Assembly: GCF_002210105.1 (NCBI RefSeq)
Contig: NZ_AQQU01000010.1
Coordinates: forward strand, 1-64,000
Source of the DNA: Oceanicola sp. 22II-s10i
GTDB lineage: Bacteria > Pseudomonadota > Alphaproteobacteria > Rhodobacterales > Rhodobacteraceae
Length of the DNA stretch: 64,000 nucleotides
Reading direction: 5' to 3'
Shown: piece after piece, positions 6,589 to 14,811 of the stretch
How positions within the stretch are numbered: position 1 is the stretch's first letter
Layout of the letters: each line of letters begins with the position of its first letter
Made by a program: the position numbers and the translations under genes
Notes under the pieces: generated by a model
The model's input: only the letters and a program-made list of their open reading frames with translations
Told to the model about the DNA's origin: nothing
Databases searched by the model: none

Positions 6589-8952
6589 ATGCGCCTTCTG
6601 CCTACCCCCGAACAGGACATGGTCCGCGACAACGCGGCCCGGCTGCTGAAACCCCACATGCCGGTCGGCAACGGCCCCGGCGCGGATCCCCGCGCCGTGT
6701 GGTCCGAACTGGCCGAGGCCGGGTGGCTGGCCCTTGCGATCCCCGAGGATCTGGGGGGCATGGGGTTCGGGTCGGATGGCGTCGGCGTCTTCATGCAGGA
6801 ACTGGGGAGGGCCGGCGTGACCGTGCCCTTCGTGGACTGCGCGGTCTTCGTGACCGACCTGTTCGCGAACCTCGCGCCGCCCGAGCGGCGCGGGGACCTG
6901 CTGGCCGGGATCGCCGCCGGGCAGAGTATTCCCGTCCCGGCGCTGGACGAAAACGGCTGGCGCGGTGGCGGCGGCCCGGTGCGGACCACCGCCGTCGCAG
7001 ATGGTGACGGATGGCGGCTGAAAGGGCAGAAACGCTTCGTGCGCGGGCTGGAGCTGGCCGACAGCTTTGTCGTCGAGGCGACGCTTGAGGATGGCAGCGC
7101 CGCTCTGTTCCTCGTGCCGCGCGATGCCGCGGGCCTGACGGTGTCGGCCTACGACACGGTGGATCACGGCATGGCCGGGGATCTGCTGCTGGAGGATGTG
7201 GCGGTTCCGGCCGACGCCGCGCTCGTTCACGGCGACATCGCAGCCACGCTGAAGCACGCGCGGCTCAAGGCCATTTCGGCGCTGTGTTCGGACGCGGTCG
7301 GCGCGATGGATCACCTGTTCCATATGACGTCGTCCTATGTCGAACAGCGCCAGCAGTTCGGTCGCAAGCTGTCCGCCAACCAGGCCGTCGAGCACAAGAT
7401 CGCGCAGATGAGCATCGGCGTCGAAGAGGCGCGGGGCATTGCGCTGCTGGCCTCGATCAGGGTGGACGAGGGCGCGGATGCCGCCACGGTCGTCAGCTCG
7501 GCCAAGGCCAAGGTCGGACGGGCCAGCCGCTTTGTCGCGCAGACCGCGGTGCAGCTGCATGGCGGGATGGGCGTCAGCCAGGAGCTGCCTGTGCACCGCT
7601 ACTTCCGTCGTCTGCTGGCCTTCGAACAGCTGCACGGCACAACCGACACGCATGCCGCCGCCGTCGGCGAGACCCTGAAGGATGACGTGGCATCGCGCGA
7701 CATCATGGACATGGCTTCGGCCGGTGCGGTGCGCGACGCGGACCGCATGGACCTCGGCCTGACGGGCGAGGAAGTGGCGTTCCGCGATGAGGTGCGTGAG
7801 TTCCTCGACGCCGAACTGACCCCCGACCTGCGCCGCGCGCAGCGCCTGAATCCCAGTTTCTTCTCGGAACCCGAGGTGAACCGCCGGTGGAACCGCGCGC
7901 TGCACGACCGGGGCTGGGTCGCCCCCGCCTATCCGGTCGAGGATGGCGGGACCGGCTGGTCGCCGACCGAAAGCTACATCTTCGCCACCGAACTGGCCAA
8001 GGCCGGTGCCCCGCTGCTGCAGGGGCAGGGGCTGCGGATGGTCGGGCCGGTGCTGCTGAAATACGGCACCGAAGAGCAGAAGCAACGCCTGCTGCCGGGC
8101 ATCCTGACGGGCGACGAATACTGGTGCCAGGGCTTCTCGGAACCCGGTGCGGGCTCCGACCTCGCCTCGCTCAAGACGCGCGCGGTGCGTGAGGGCGACG
8201 AATACGTCATCAACGGCTCCAAGATCTGGACCAGCCACGCGCATTTCGCCGACAAGATCTTCTGCCTCGTGCGGACGGCGGACACGCCGCGCCGACAGGA
8301 CGGGATCAGCTTCGTCGTGTTCGACATGGACCTGCCGGGGATCACCATCCAGCCGATCATCACGATGGACGGCCAGCACGAGGTGAACCAGGTCTTTTTC
8401 GACAACGTGCGGATCCCGGCCAACAACCGGATCGGGCCCGAGAACAAGGGCTGGGAGGTCGCGAAATACCTGCTGGAGTTCGAACGCGGCTCGGTCCACG
8501 GGCCGTTCCTGCGGGCGACGCTGAACACCGCGCTCAAGGTCGCGCAGTCCAAGCAGGACGGGAACGGCAACGCGCTGGACAATTCCTATGTCCTGAACCG
8601 GCTGTCGCAGATCTCGTCCGACCTCGACGCCTACCAGATGATGGAACTGGGCATGGTCGCGACGCTGCAGGCCGGACGCAATCCCGGCGTGGCCGCGTCG
8701 ATCGCCAAGCTGCGCGGCAGCGAGATCCGGCAGGCGCTGAGCGAGACGGTGACCGACATCCTCGGCCCCGAGGCGCTGCGCTTCCACACGCCGCGCCCGC
8801 TGAGCGCGCTCGACATCGAGGATCCGGTCGAGCAGGCCAAGGCCATCGCCACGCCGAAATACCTGACCGAGCGGGTGCACACGATCTTTGGCGGCGCGAG
8901 CGAGGTGCAGCTGACGATCATCGGACGCTCGGTTCTGAGCGAGGCCTCCTGA
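6589..8952 (+). CDS. Fused tandem acyl-CoA dehydrogenase (two full domains)
   Basis: A 787-residue protein made of two acyl-CoA dehydrogenase domains in one chain: residues 1 to about 365, then a short Asp/Ala-rich linker, then about 387-787. The usual enzyme is one domain of about 380-400 residues. Domain 2 has the flavin motifs WCQGFSEPGAGSDLAS and KIWTS, and a LLEFER segment whose Glu632 is in the position used as catalytic base by isovaleryl-CoA-type enzymes. Domain 1 reads LHGTTDTH where many enzymes have YEGTxE, so it probably lacks its own base. This resembles the alpha/beta heteromeric dehydrogenases of steroid side-chain degradation, here fused. ATG 6589 lies four bases after the crotonase stop. 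Confidence 0.88.
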   Translation: MRLLPTPEQDMVRDNAARLLKPHMPVGNGPGADPRAVWSELAEAGWLALAIPEDLGGMGFGSDGVGVFMQELGRAGVTVPFVDCAVFVTDLFANLAPPERRGDLLAGIAAGQSIPVPALDENGWRGGGGPVRTTAVADGDGWRLKGQKRFVRGLELADSFVVEATLEDGSAALFLVPRDAAGLTVSAYDTVDHGMAGDLLLEDVAVPADAALVHGDIAATLKHARLKAISALCSDAVGAMDHLFHMTSSYVEQRQQFGRKLSANQAVEHKIAQMSIGVEEARGIALLASIRVDEGADAATVVSSAKAKVGRASRFVAQTAVQLHGGMGVSQELPVHRYFRRLLAFEQLHGTTDTHAAAVGETLKDDVASRDIMDMASAGAVRDADRMDLGLTGEEVAFRDEVREFLDAELTPDLRRAQRLNPSFFSEPEVNRRWNRALHDRGWVAPAYPVEDGGTGWSPTESYIFATELAKAGAPLLQGQGLRMVGPVLLKYGTEEQKQRLLPGILTGDEYWCQGFSEPGAGSDLASLKTRAVREGDEYVINGSKIWTSHAHFADKIFCLVRTADTPRRQDGISFVVFDMDLPGITIQPIITMDGQHEVNQVFFDNVRIPANNRIGPENKGWEVAKYLLEFERGSVHGPFLRATLNTALKVAQSKQDGNGNALDNSYVLNRLSQISSDLDAYQMMELGMVATLQAGRNPGVAASIAKLRGSEIRQALSETVTDILGPEALRFHTPRPLSALDIEDPVEQAKAIATPKYLTERVHTIFGGASEVQLTIIGRSVLSEAS

Positions 8953-8971
8953 GCGGGGCGGGGAAGGACAG

Positions 8972-10555
8972 ATGAGTATCAAGCTACCGGACCTCGACAT
9001 CGACCCGACCCTCGGCGCCGCGATCCGCCACCGCGCGGCGACCACGCCCGACACCGATTTCCTTGTCTCCGAAGACGACCGCTGGTCATACGGTCAGATC
9101 GAGGCCGCATCGGCGCGGGTCGCGCGCCGGATGCTGGCAAAGGGCATCGGCAAGGGCACGCGGGTCGGGCTCTATTTCACCTACGGTCCCGAATGGGTCA
9201 TCTGCTGGCTGGCCGCCAGCCGGATCGGCGCGCTGGTGATCCCGCTGTCGACCATCTACGCGCCGCTGGAACTGGGCCGCGTGCTCAAGCTCAGCGACAT
9301 CTCGGTCCTGATCGCGCCCGCGACCCTGCTGAGCCGCAGCGTGTCGGATGCATTCGAAACGGCATTGCCGGGCCTCGCGGCGGCGGACGGTCCCGACCTG
9401 CGCCTGGCCGAGGCGCCGTTCCTGCGTCAGATCTGGATGACCGACGCCGCGGATCGCCCATGGGCGGAACACTTCGATCTGACCGCAGAGCCTGCGGCGA
9501 CGGACCCGGACGCCGCGTTGCTGGCGGCGGTCGAGGAGGAGGTCGTGTCGAGCGATCCGGCCGTGGTCGTCTTCACCTCCGGCTCCAGCGCGCTGCCCAA
9601 GGGGGTCGTCCATACGCACGGCTCGATCATCTACCAGAGCTCGATGCTGCCCGGTCTGATGCAGGCGCGGTCGGGAGATCTTCCGGCCAAGATCATCTGC
9701 GGCATGCCGTTCTTCTGGGTCGGTGGCATCCTGACGCTCGCCGGGTCGATGCTGGGACCGATCCCGCTGATGATCATGGAGCGCTTCGATCCGGTCACGG
9801 CGATGACGCTGATCGAACGGGAAAAGGCGACGGTCCTGATGGGCTGGCCGACCCTGCAGCAGAAGATCGTGAACCATCCCGACTTCGATCGCTTCGACCT
9901 GTCCAGCGCGCCCTCGATCACCAGCGGTATCGACACGGCGATGACCAATATTCCCGTCCCCGGCGTCCCGGTGCATCGCGGGATGAGCGAGACGCTCGGC
10001 TCCTTCGCCTGCGTCGAGACTAAGGTGATCGACCCGGACACGGGCGACACGGTGGCCTGGGGCGAGGATGGCGAGCTTTGCGTCCGTGGTCCGGGCGTGA
10101 TGGATGCCTATTACAAGAAACCGCGCTCCGAGGCCTTCGACGCCGACGGCTGGTTCCACAGCGGTGACAAGGTGTTCCAGCTCGAGGGCGATCCGCGCAG
10201 TTTCTACCGGGGCCGCTACACCGAGATGATCAAGACCTCCGGCGCCAACGTGGCCCCGCGCGAGGTCGAGGCGGCGATCGAGGAATTCGAGGACGTGGTG
10301 CATTGCCTCGTCTTCGGCGTGCCCGACGAGGATCAGGGCGAGGCGGTCCTTGCCGTCGTCGCGCAGAAGTCCGGCGCCCGTCCGGACAAGGCCGACATGA
10401 CCCGCCGCGCCCGTTTGACGTTGTCCGGCTACAAGGTGCCCAAGCACTGGGTCTTCGTGTCCGAGGAGACGATCCCGTGGCTCGGATCCGGCAAGGCGGA
10501 CAAGCTGCGCCTGCGGGCGATGCTGCCTGAACTGACGGGCCGGTCGGCGGCCTGA
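8972..10555 (+). CDS. AMP-dependent acyl-CoA synthetase/ligase
   Basis: A 527-residue member of the acyl-adenylate-forming family, converting a carboxylic acid plus ATP and CoA to the acyl-CoA. The phosphate-binding loop FTSGSSALPKGVVHTHGS is near residues 200-217. The later motifs SGDKVF and GRYTEMIKTSGANVAPREVE (hinge and C-terminal domain) are present, as is the catalytic Lys region near GSGKADKLRLR. ATG follows GGGGAAGGA. It closes the gene run begun by the crotonase and is followed by a terminator-like hairpin. The context suggests it activates an acid released by the neighbouring oxygenase and lactonase. Confidence 0.9.
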   Translation: MSIKLPDLDIDPTLGAAIRHRAATTPDTDFLVSEDDRWSYGQIEAASARVARRMLAKGIGKGTRVGLYFTYGPEWVICWLAASRIGALVIPLSTIYAPLELGRVLKLSDISVLIAPATLLSRSVSDAFETALPGLAAADGPDLRLAEAPFLRQIWMTDAADRPWAEHFDLTAEPAATDPDAALLAAVEEEVVSSDPAVVVFTSGSSALPKGVVHTHGSIIYQSSMLPGLMQARSGDLPAKIICGMPFFWVGGILTLAGSMLGPIPLMIMERFDPVTAMTLIEREKATVLMGWPTLQQKIVNHPDFDRFDLSSAPSITSGIDTAMTNIPVPGVPVHRGMSETLGSFACVETKVIDPDTGDTVAWGEDGELCVRGPGVMDAYYKKPRSEAFDADGWFHSGDKVFQLEGDPRSFYRGRYTEMIKTSGANVAPREVEAAIEEFEDVVHCLVFGVPDEDQGEAVLAVVAQKSGARPDKADMTRRARLTLSGYKVPKHWVFVSEETIPWLGSGKADKLRLRAMLPELTGRSAA

Positions 10556-10598
10556 TGGGTCGCGGCGTGGATGCTGCGAACCGCCCGGAACATTTGGG

Positions 10599-10634
10599 AA
10601 AACGCCGGTCTGCGCCGGCGTTTTCGCTTTTTGC
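10599..10634 (+). terminator. Intrinsic terminator after acyl-CoA ligase
   Basis: A perfect 10-bp stem AAAACGCCGG / CCGGCGTTTT with a 6-base loop, ending in a T-rich run (TTTTCGCTTTTT). It lies 44 bp after the ligase stop. This is the clearest rho-independent terminator in the left half of the window. Confidence 0.8.
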
Positions 10635-10748
10635 GCGCGCGGCCCGTGACAGGCCGTGGATCGCATTCCGTCAATTGGACTCTTTGCCCACGGACGGGCG
10701 GATGACCCCGTTTCGGTTTGACCGGACAGGGCGGCTGTGGTGCCCTGA

Positions 10749-10820
10749 GACAGACCGGAAAGCGGGCATCTGAGACGATTAAAGCTTCGCTGCACCGGCA
10801 GGGGACAGACCGGACAAGCG
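10749..10820 (+). repeat. Pair of imperfect direct repeats upstream of the lactonase gene
   Basis: GACAGACCGGAAAGCG at 10749-10764 and GACAGACCGGACAAGCG at 10804-10820 start 55 bp apart (about five helical turns). They could be paired regulator sites, but the evidence is only the repetition and position. Confidence 0.4.
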
Positions 10821-10943
10821 CTGAAATCCCGTCAGGGTTTCAGGGCCGCGGGGCGAACGGCCCGGCGGCTCGCGGAGGAGATCCGGCCTTGCGGACCGGC
10901 ACGACTACAGAAGGGTCGCCAGTGGGCGGCAGGTGAATACGAC

Positions 10944-11921
10944 ATGACTATTCAGACGGTTACCGGAGCCATTGCCGCCGAAGACCTGGGCAAGACGCTG
11001 ATGCACGAACACGTCTTCATCGCGATGCCGGGATCCGAATTCGACCCGTGGTATCCGGTGGACCGGTCCCATGTCATCGACCTGTCCGTCCGCAAGCTGA
11101 AGGCGCTGCGCGCGCATGGCGTGCGCACCTTTGTCGACCCGGCCCCGATCGAGCTGGGCCGCGATCCGGTGCTGCTGCGCGAGATCGCGGAGGCCGCCGA
11201 GATGACGATCATCTGCACCACCGGCTTCTACCACGAGGCGGTCGGCCTGCCGGCCTACTGGCGCGCGCAGCCCGCCGAGAGCATCGCGGAGCTCTACATC
11301 CGCGAGATCGAGGAGGGGATCGGGGACAGCGGCATCCGGGCGGGCGCGATCAAGTGCGGCACCGGCGAGCCCGCGATCTCGGCGCTGGAAGAGAAGTTCA
11401 TGGAGGCGGCGGCCATCGCGCAGAAGGCGACGGGCGTGCCGGTCTTCACCCATACGCAGGCCGGGTGCTGCGGGCCCGAGCAGGCGGCGTTCTTTCGCGC
11501 GCAGGGCGTGCCGATGGACAAGGTCGTAATCGGCCACAGCTGCGGCAACGCCTCGCCGGACTACCATGCTCGTATCCTGGCCGAGGGCGCCTGTATCGGG
11601 TTCGACCGCGTCAGCTACGAATTCCTGATGCCCGACGCCACGCGCGCCGAAAACGCGAAACGGATCATCGACGACGGCCATATCGACCGGCTGATCCTGA
11701 GCCAGGACATCCCGCTCTACTGGACCGGCCGCTATCCCTTCGCCGCGCGTGACAGCGACGCCGTCCGCACGCACCGCGCCATCGTGGATGCGGGCGACAC
11801 GTGGCCGGTCGCGCCGACCTTCCTGTTCGACGATTTCCTGCCTCGCCTGCGCGCCCTCGGTGTCACCGAGGCACAGATCGACCACGTCCTGGTCGAGAAC
11901 CCGAAACGGTTCTTCGGCTGA
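10944..11921 (+). CDS. Phosphotriesterase-family metal hydrolase (probable lactonase)
   Basis: A 325-residue amidohydrolase-superfamily protein. All expected binuclear-metal ligands are visible: His21 and His23 (HEH), the lysine that is carbamylated in this family (Lys137 in GAIKCGTG), His170 (FTHTQAG), His198 (GHSCGN) and Asp255 (LSQDIP). Most bacterial PTE homologues hydrolyse lactones rather than phosphotriesters. With a Baeyer-Villiger monooxygenase in the same region, lactone opening is the most economical role. No signal peptide is seen, so it is cytosolic. It precedes the TRAP transporter genes on the same strand. Confidence 0.88.
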   Translation: MTIQTVTGAIAAEDLGKTLMHEHVFIAMPGSEFDPWYPVDRSHVIDLSVRKLKALRAHGVRTFVDPAPIELGRDPVLLREIAEAAEMTIICTTGFYHEAVGLPAYWRAQPAESIAELYIREIEEGIGDSGIRAGAIKCGTGEPAISALEEKFMEAAAIAQKATGVPVFTHTQAGCCGPEQAAFFRAQGVPMDKVVIGHSCGNASPDYHARILAEGACIGFDRVSYEFLMPDATRAENAKRIIDDGHIDRLILSQDIPLYWTGRYPFAARDSDAVRTHRAIVDAGDTWPVAPTFLFDDFLPRLRALGVTEAQIDHVLVENPKRFFG

Positions 11922-12000
11922 TACCCCGACCGCGCCGCGACGAGAGACATGGGTCGCGGAACGGCACAACAGACAACAAGATTTCCGGGAGGAGACCACC

Positions 12001-13068
12001 ATGAACAAGAAACTGATGACCGGTATGCTGGCCGGTATCGCGCTGACGCTGGGGGCTGGCGCGGCCAGCGCCCAGACCGTGCTGCGCTATGCCGAATACA
12101 GCTCGGACCGGGGGCTGCGGGCCGAGCAGATGCAATGGTTCGCCGAGCAGCTGAACGAACGCACCGAGGGCCGCGTGTCGATCGAGTTCTTCTGGGGCGG
12201 CAGCCTGCTGCCCGCGCGCGAGATCCTCGGCGGCATCTCGACCGGGGTCGTGGACATGGGCACAATCGCCGGCGTCTACAACCCGCGCGAACTGAACGAA
12301 CTGCTGGTCGGTGACGTGCCGATCCGCGTGGATGACATGTGGGCCGCGTCCCGCGCGATGCTGGACATGGCGTCGGAAGAGGGCAGCATCCTCGACGCGT
12401 CCTTCGACGAGCTGAACATCATGTTCAACGCCGTCTATCCCGTCGGCCCGACCCAGCTGGTCTGCACCGGGGACGACATCAAGTCGGCGGCCGATCTCGA
12501 GGGCAAGCGCATCCTGACCTTCGGCGCGCTGACCGCGCCGCTGGAAAAGGTCGGCGCCAAGCCGGTGTCGATCACGATCTCCGAGGCGTTCTCGGGCCTG
12601 TCGTCGGGCCTGCTGGACTGCACGGTGATGTATACCTACGCCGTCACCGCCTACCGGCTGCACGAGGTGACGGGCCAGCTCGTCAACATCAACTTCATCT
12701 CGCCCGTCGCTCTCGGCATGGCGGTCAACCAGGACTCGCTGGCGCGGCTGTCCGAAGAGGATCAGGCGACATTCCGGGAACTGGGCGTCGAGCTGACGGA
12801 CCGGCTGTCGCAATTCGTCGATAAGGCCAGCGCGGATGTGCAGGCGCAGGTCGCCGAGGGTGTCGACGGGCACACGCTGGTGGTGAACGAATTCACCACC
12901 GAGGACTCGCAGAAGCTCTGGGATGCCGGCGCGCCGGACGTCCAGAAATGGGTGGACGAGAGCGCGGGCTTCGGTTTCGACGGCGCCGCGCTGCGCGACA
13001 CCTTCCTCGAGCGGGTGGAGGCCTACGAGGCCGAGAAGGACGACAAGGGCTATCCGTGGGAGCGCTGA
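12001..13068 (+). CDS. TRAP transporter solute-binding protein (DctP family), copy 1
   Basis: A 355-residue periplasmic binding protein with a signal peptide (cleavage probably after ASA near residue 22). ATG 12001 has a GGGAGGAG site. It delivers its ligand to the membrane subunits at 14279 and 14812. The arginine that salt-bridges the ligand carboxylate in most DctP proteins (as in GLKLRT of the 46528 protein) appears to be Leu172 here (GKRILTFG), so the ligand may not be a simple carboxylate. Copy 2 follows directly, has the same length, and looks about two-thirds identical by eye. Confidence 0.92.
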   Translation: MNKKLMTGMLAGIALTLGAGAASAQTVLRYAEYSSDRGLRAEQMQWFAEQLNERTEGRVSIEFFWGGSLLPAREILGGISTGVVDMGTIAGVYNPRELNELLVGDVPIRVDDMWAASRAMLDMASEEGSILDASFDELNIMFNAVYPVGPTQLVCTGDDIKSAADLEGKRILTFGALTAPLEKVGAKPVSITISEAFSGLSSGLLDCTVMYTYAVTAYRLHEVTGQLVNINFISPVALGMAVNQDSLARLSEEDQATFRELGVELTDRLSQFVDKASADVQAQVAEGVDGHTLVVNEFTTEDSQKLWDAGAPDVQKWVDESAGFGFDGAALRDTFLERVEAYEAEKDDKGYPWER

Positions 13069-13085
13069 GCCCCGCATAGCCAGCT

Positions 13086-13105
13086 CCGGAGCCTTGCGGC
13101 TCCGG
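13086..13105 (+). other. Stem-loop between the two TRAP binding-protein genes
   Basis: A perfect 8-bp stem CCGGAGCC / GGCTCCGG with a 4-base loop, 17 bp after the first binding-protein stop and with no T-run. Such intercistronic hairpins commonly protect the upstream message from 3' exonucleases, giving more binding protein than permease. Confidence 0.6.
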
Positions 13106-13134
13106 GGTCGAACGTCTCAGGAGGAGGAGACATC

Positions 13135-14202
13135 ATGATCTTTCAAAGATTGACCGGACTGGCACTTGCCCTCGGCCTGACACTGGGCGCGGGCGCATCG
13201 GCGGCACAGACCGTCCTGCGCTATGCGGATTTCAGTGCGGGGCGGGGCCTCAGGGCCGACCAGATGGACTGGTTCGCGAAAGAGCTCGAAGCGAGGACCG
13301 AGGGCCGCGTGACGGTCGAGTATTTCTGGAGCGGCAGCCTGCTGCCGGCCCGTGAAATCCTGCCGGGCATCACCAACGGCGTGGCGGACATGGGCACCAT
13401 CGCCGCCGTCTACAACCCGCGCGAACTGAACGAACTGCTGGTCGGCGACGTGCCGATCCGGGTCGACGACATGTGGGCCGCCGCCCGCGCGGTCCTGTCG
13501 CTGTCGCAGGAGGATGGCGGCATACTGGAAAAGTCGCTGGCCGAACAGAACGTCGAGATGGCCGCGATCTATCCCGTGGGGCCGACGCAGCTGCTGTGCA
13601 AGGGCACCGACATCACCACGATCGCCGATCTCGAAGGCAAGCGCATCCTGACCTTCGGCGCGCTGACCGCGCCCTACGAGAAGGTGGGCGCCAAGCCGGT
13701 GTCGATCACCATGCCCGAGGCCTTTCCCGGCCTGTCGTCGGGCCTGCTGGACTGCACGATCATCTACACCTACGCGGCCAAGGCGTTGCGTCTGCACGAG
13801 GTGACCGAGCAGCTGGTGAACACCAACTTCATCTCGCCCGTCGCCATGGGGATGGCCGTGAACCGCGACTCGCTCGCACGGCTGTCCGACGCGGACCAGA
13901 CCGCGCTGATGGACCTCGGCCGCGAACTGACGGACCGGCTGGCGCAGAATGTCGACAAGGCCAGCGCCGATATCGAGGCCGAACTGTCCGCCGGCATCGA
14001 CGGGCACAAGCTGGTGATCCACGAGTTCGCCCCGGACGAGAGCGAGAAGCTGTGGCAGGCCGGTGCGCCGGACGTGCAGGCCTGGGTCGACGGCAGCGCG
14101 GAGTTCGGGTTCGACGCCGCGGCGCTGCGGGATGCCTATCTGTCCACCATTGCCGAATTCGAAGCCGAACGCGACGCCAAGGGCTATCCCTGGGAGCGCT
14201 GA
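13135..14202 (+). CDS. TRAP transporter solute-binding protein (DctP family), copy 2
   Basis: A 355-residue paralogue of the preceding gene with a signal peptide ending near ASAAQ. It shares long blocks such as YNPRELNELLVGDVPIRVDD and RILTFGALTAP. Leu172 again occupies the usual ligand-binding Arg position. A strong AGGAGGAGG site precedes ATG 13135. Two binding proteins feeding one DctQM pair would widen substrate range or affinity. Differences cluster around residues 115-150 and the surface helices, so the binding sites may differ subtly. Confidence 0.92.
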   Translation: MIFQRLTGLALALGLTLGAGASAAQTVLRYADFSAGRGLRADQMDWFAKELEARTEGRVTVEYFWSGSLLPAREILPGITNGVADMGTIAAVYNPRELNELLVGDVPIRVDDMWAAARAVLSLSQEDGGILEKSLAEQNVEMAAIYPVGPTQLLCKGTDITTIADLEGKRILTFGALTAPYEKVGAKPVSITMPEAFPGLSSGLLDCTIIYTYAAKALRLHEVTEQLVNTNFISPVAMGMAVNRDSLARLSDADQTALMDLGRELTDRLAQNVDKASADIEAELSAGIDGHKLVIHEFAPDESEKLWQAGAPDVQAWVDGSAEFGFDAAALRDAYLSTIAEFEAERDAKGYPWER

Positions 14203-14216
14203 GGCCCGACACTGCC

Positions 14217-14252
14217 GGCGGGACGGAGGATCGCGGATCCGGCCGTCCCGCC
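14217..14252 (+). other. Stem-loop between TRAP binding-protein and dctQ-type genes
   Basis: A perfect 10-bp outer stem GGCGGGACGG / CCGTCCCGCC encloses an inner GGATC-GCG-GATCC hairpin, 14 bp after the second binding-protein stop. There is no T-tract. It probably stabilises the binding-protein message or attenuates read-through into the permease genes. Confidence 0.65.
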
Positions 14253-14278
14253 ATCCCTGAACGCGGCGGACACCGGAC

Positions 14279-14809
14279 ATGATCAAGACAGCCGACAAAA
14301 TCCTGACGACGCTCGAGAACCTGCTGCTCTTCGTGGCGGTCTGCTGCCTCGTGGCCATCTCCCTCATGGTACTGCTGGTGATCTTCGAGCGGTTCAACTT
14401 CGGCCCCGGCGTGCCGGATGACGTCGTCGTCCTGCAGCAGACGATGGTCGTCACCGTCGGATGCAGCCTGGCCTACATCACCCGGCTGAACGGCCATATC
14501 TCCATCGACCTCGCCTATGCCTTCTTCGGCCAACGCATGCAGCGCATCGCGGATTTCGTGGCGCTGGTCGTCGGGCTGCTGGCCTCCGCGCCGATCACCT
14601 ACTGGGCTTGGAAGAACTTCATGAAGAGCGTCGACACCGGGGCCTATTACTTCGGTGAGATCAACCTGCCGGAATGGCCCGCAAAGCTGTTCTTCTTCAT
14701 CGCCTTCCTCACCGTTTCGGTGCGCCTCGCGCTGATGCTCCTGCAGATGCTGGCAGGCGTGCGGAATGACGAGGACGACCTTCAACCGGCCGAGCGCGGT
14801 CTGGAGTAG
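14279..14809 (+). CDS. TRAP transporter small permease (DctQ family)
   Basis: A 176-residue inner-membrane protein with four predicted transmembrane helices (about residues 15-40, 55-75, 95-115 and 135-160), as expected for DctQ. It partners the large permease encoded two bases later. Charged cytoplasmic tail EDDLQPAERGLE. It belongs to the lactonase/binding-protein cluster and is presumably co-expressed. Confidence 0.9.
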   Translation: MIKTADKILTTLENLLLFVAVCCLVAISLMVLLVIFERFNFGPGVPDDVVVLQQTMVVTVGCSLAYITRLNGHISIDLAYAFFGQRMQRIADFVALVVGLLASAPITYWAWKNFMKSVDTGAYYFGEINLPEWPAKLFFFIAFLTVSVRLALMLLQMLAGVRNDEDDLQPAERGLE

Positions 14810-14811
14810 AC

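Larger units (their letters stand above)
10556..10943. other. Intergenic region with terminator, direct repeats and hairpin
   Basis: A 388-bp stretch without a gene. It starts with a strong terminator-like stem-loop (10599-10624). Further on are two near-identical copies of GACAGACCGGA-AAGCG (10749-10764 and 10804-10820, differing by one inserted base) and a CTGAAATCC/GGGTTTCAG hairpin at 10821-10843 just after the second copy. These may be regulator sites for the lactonase/TRAP genes downstream. No clear sigma-70 promoter is visible. Confidence 0.5.

Noticed and set aside
13117-14454. Long open frames antisense to many genes
   Set aside because: High G+C leaves long open frames opposite real genes; these have Arg/Gly/His-rich composition and no family motifs, and overlap genes with clear domains.
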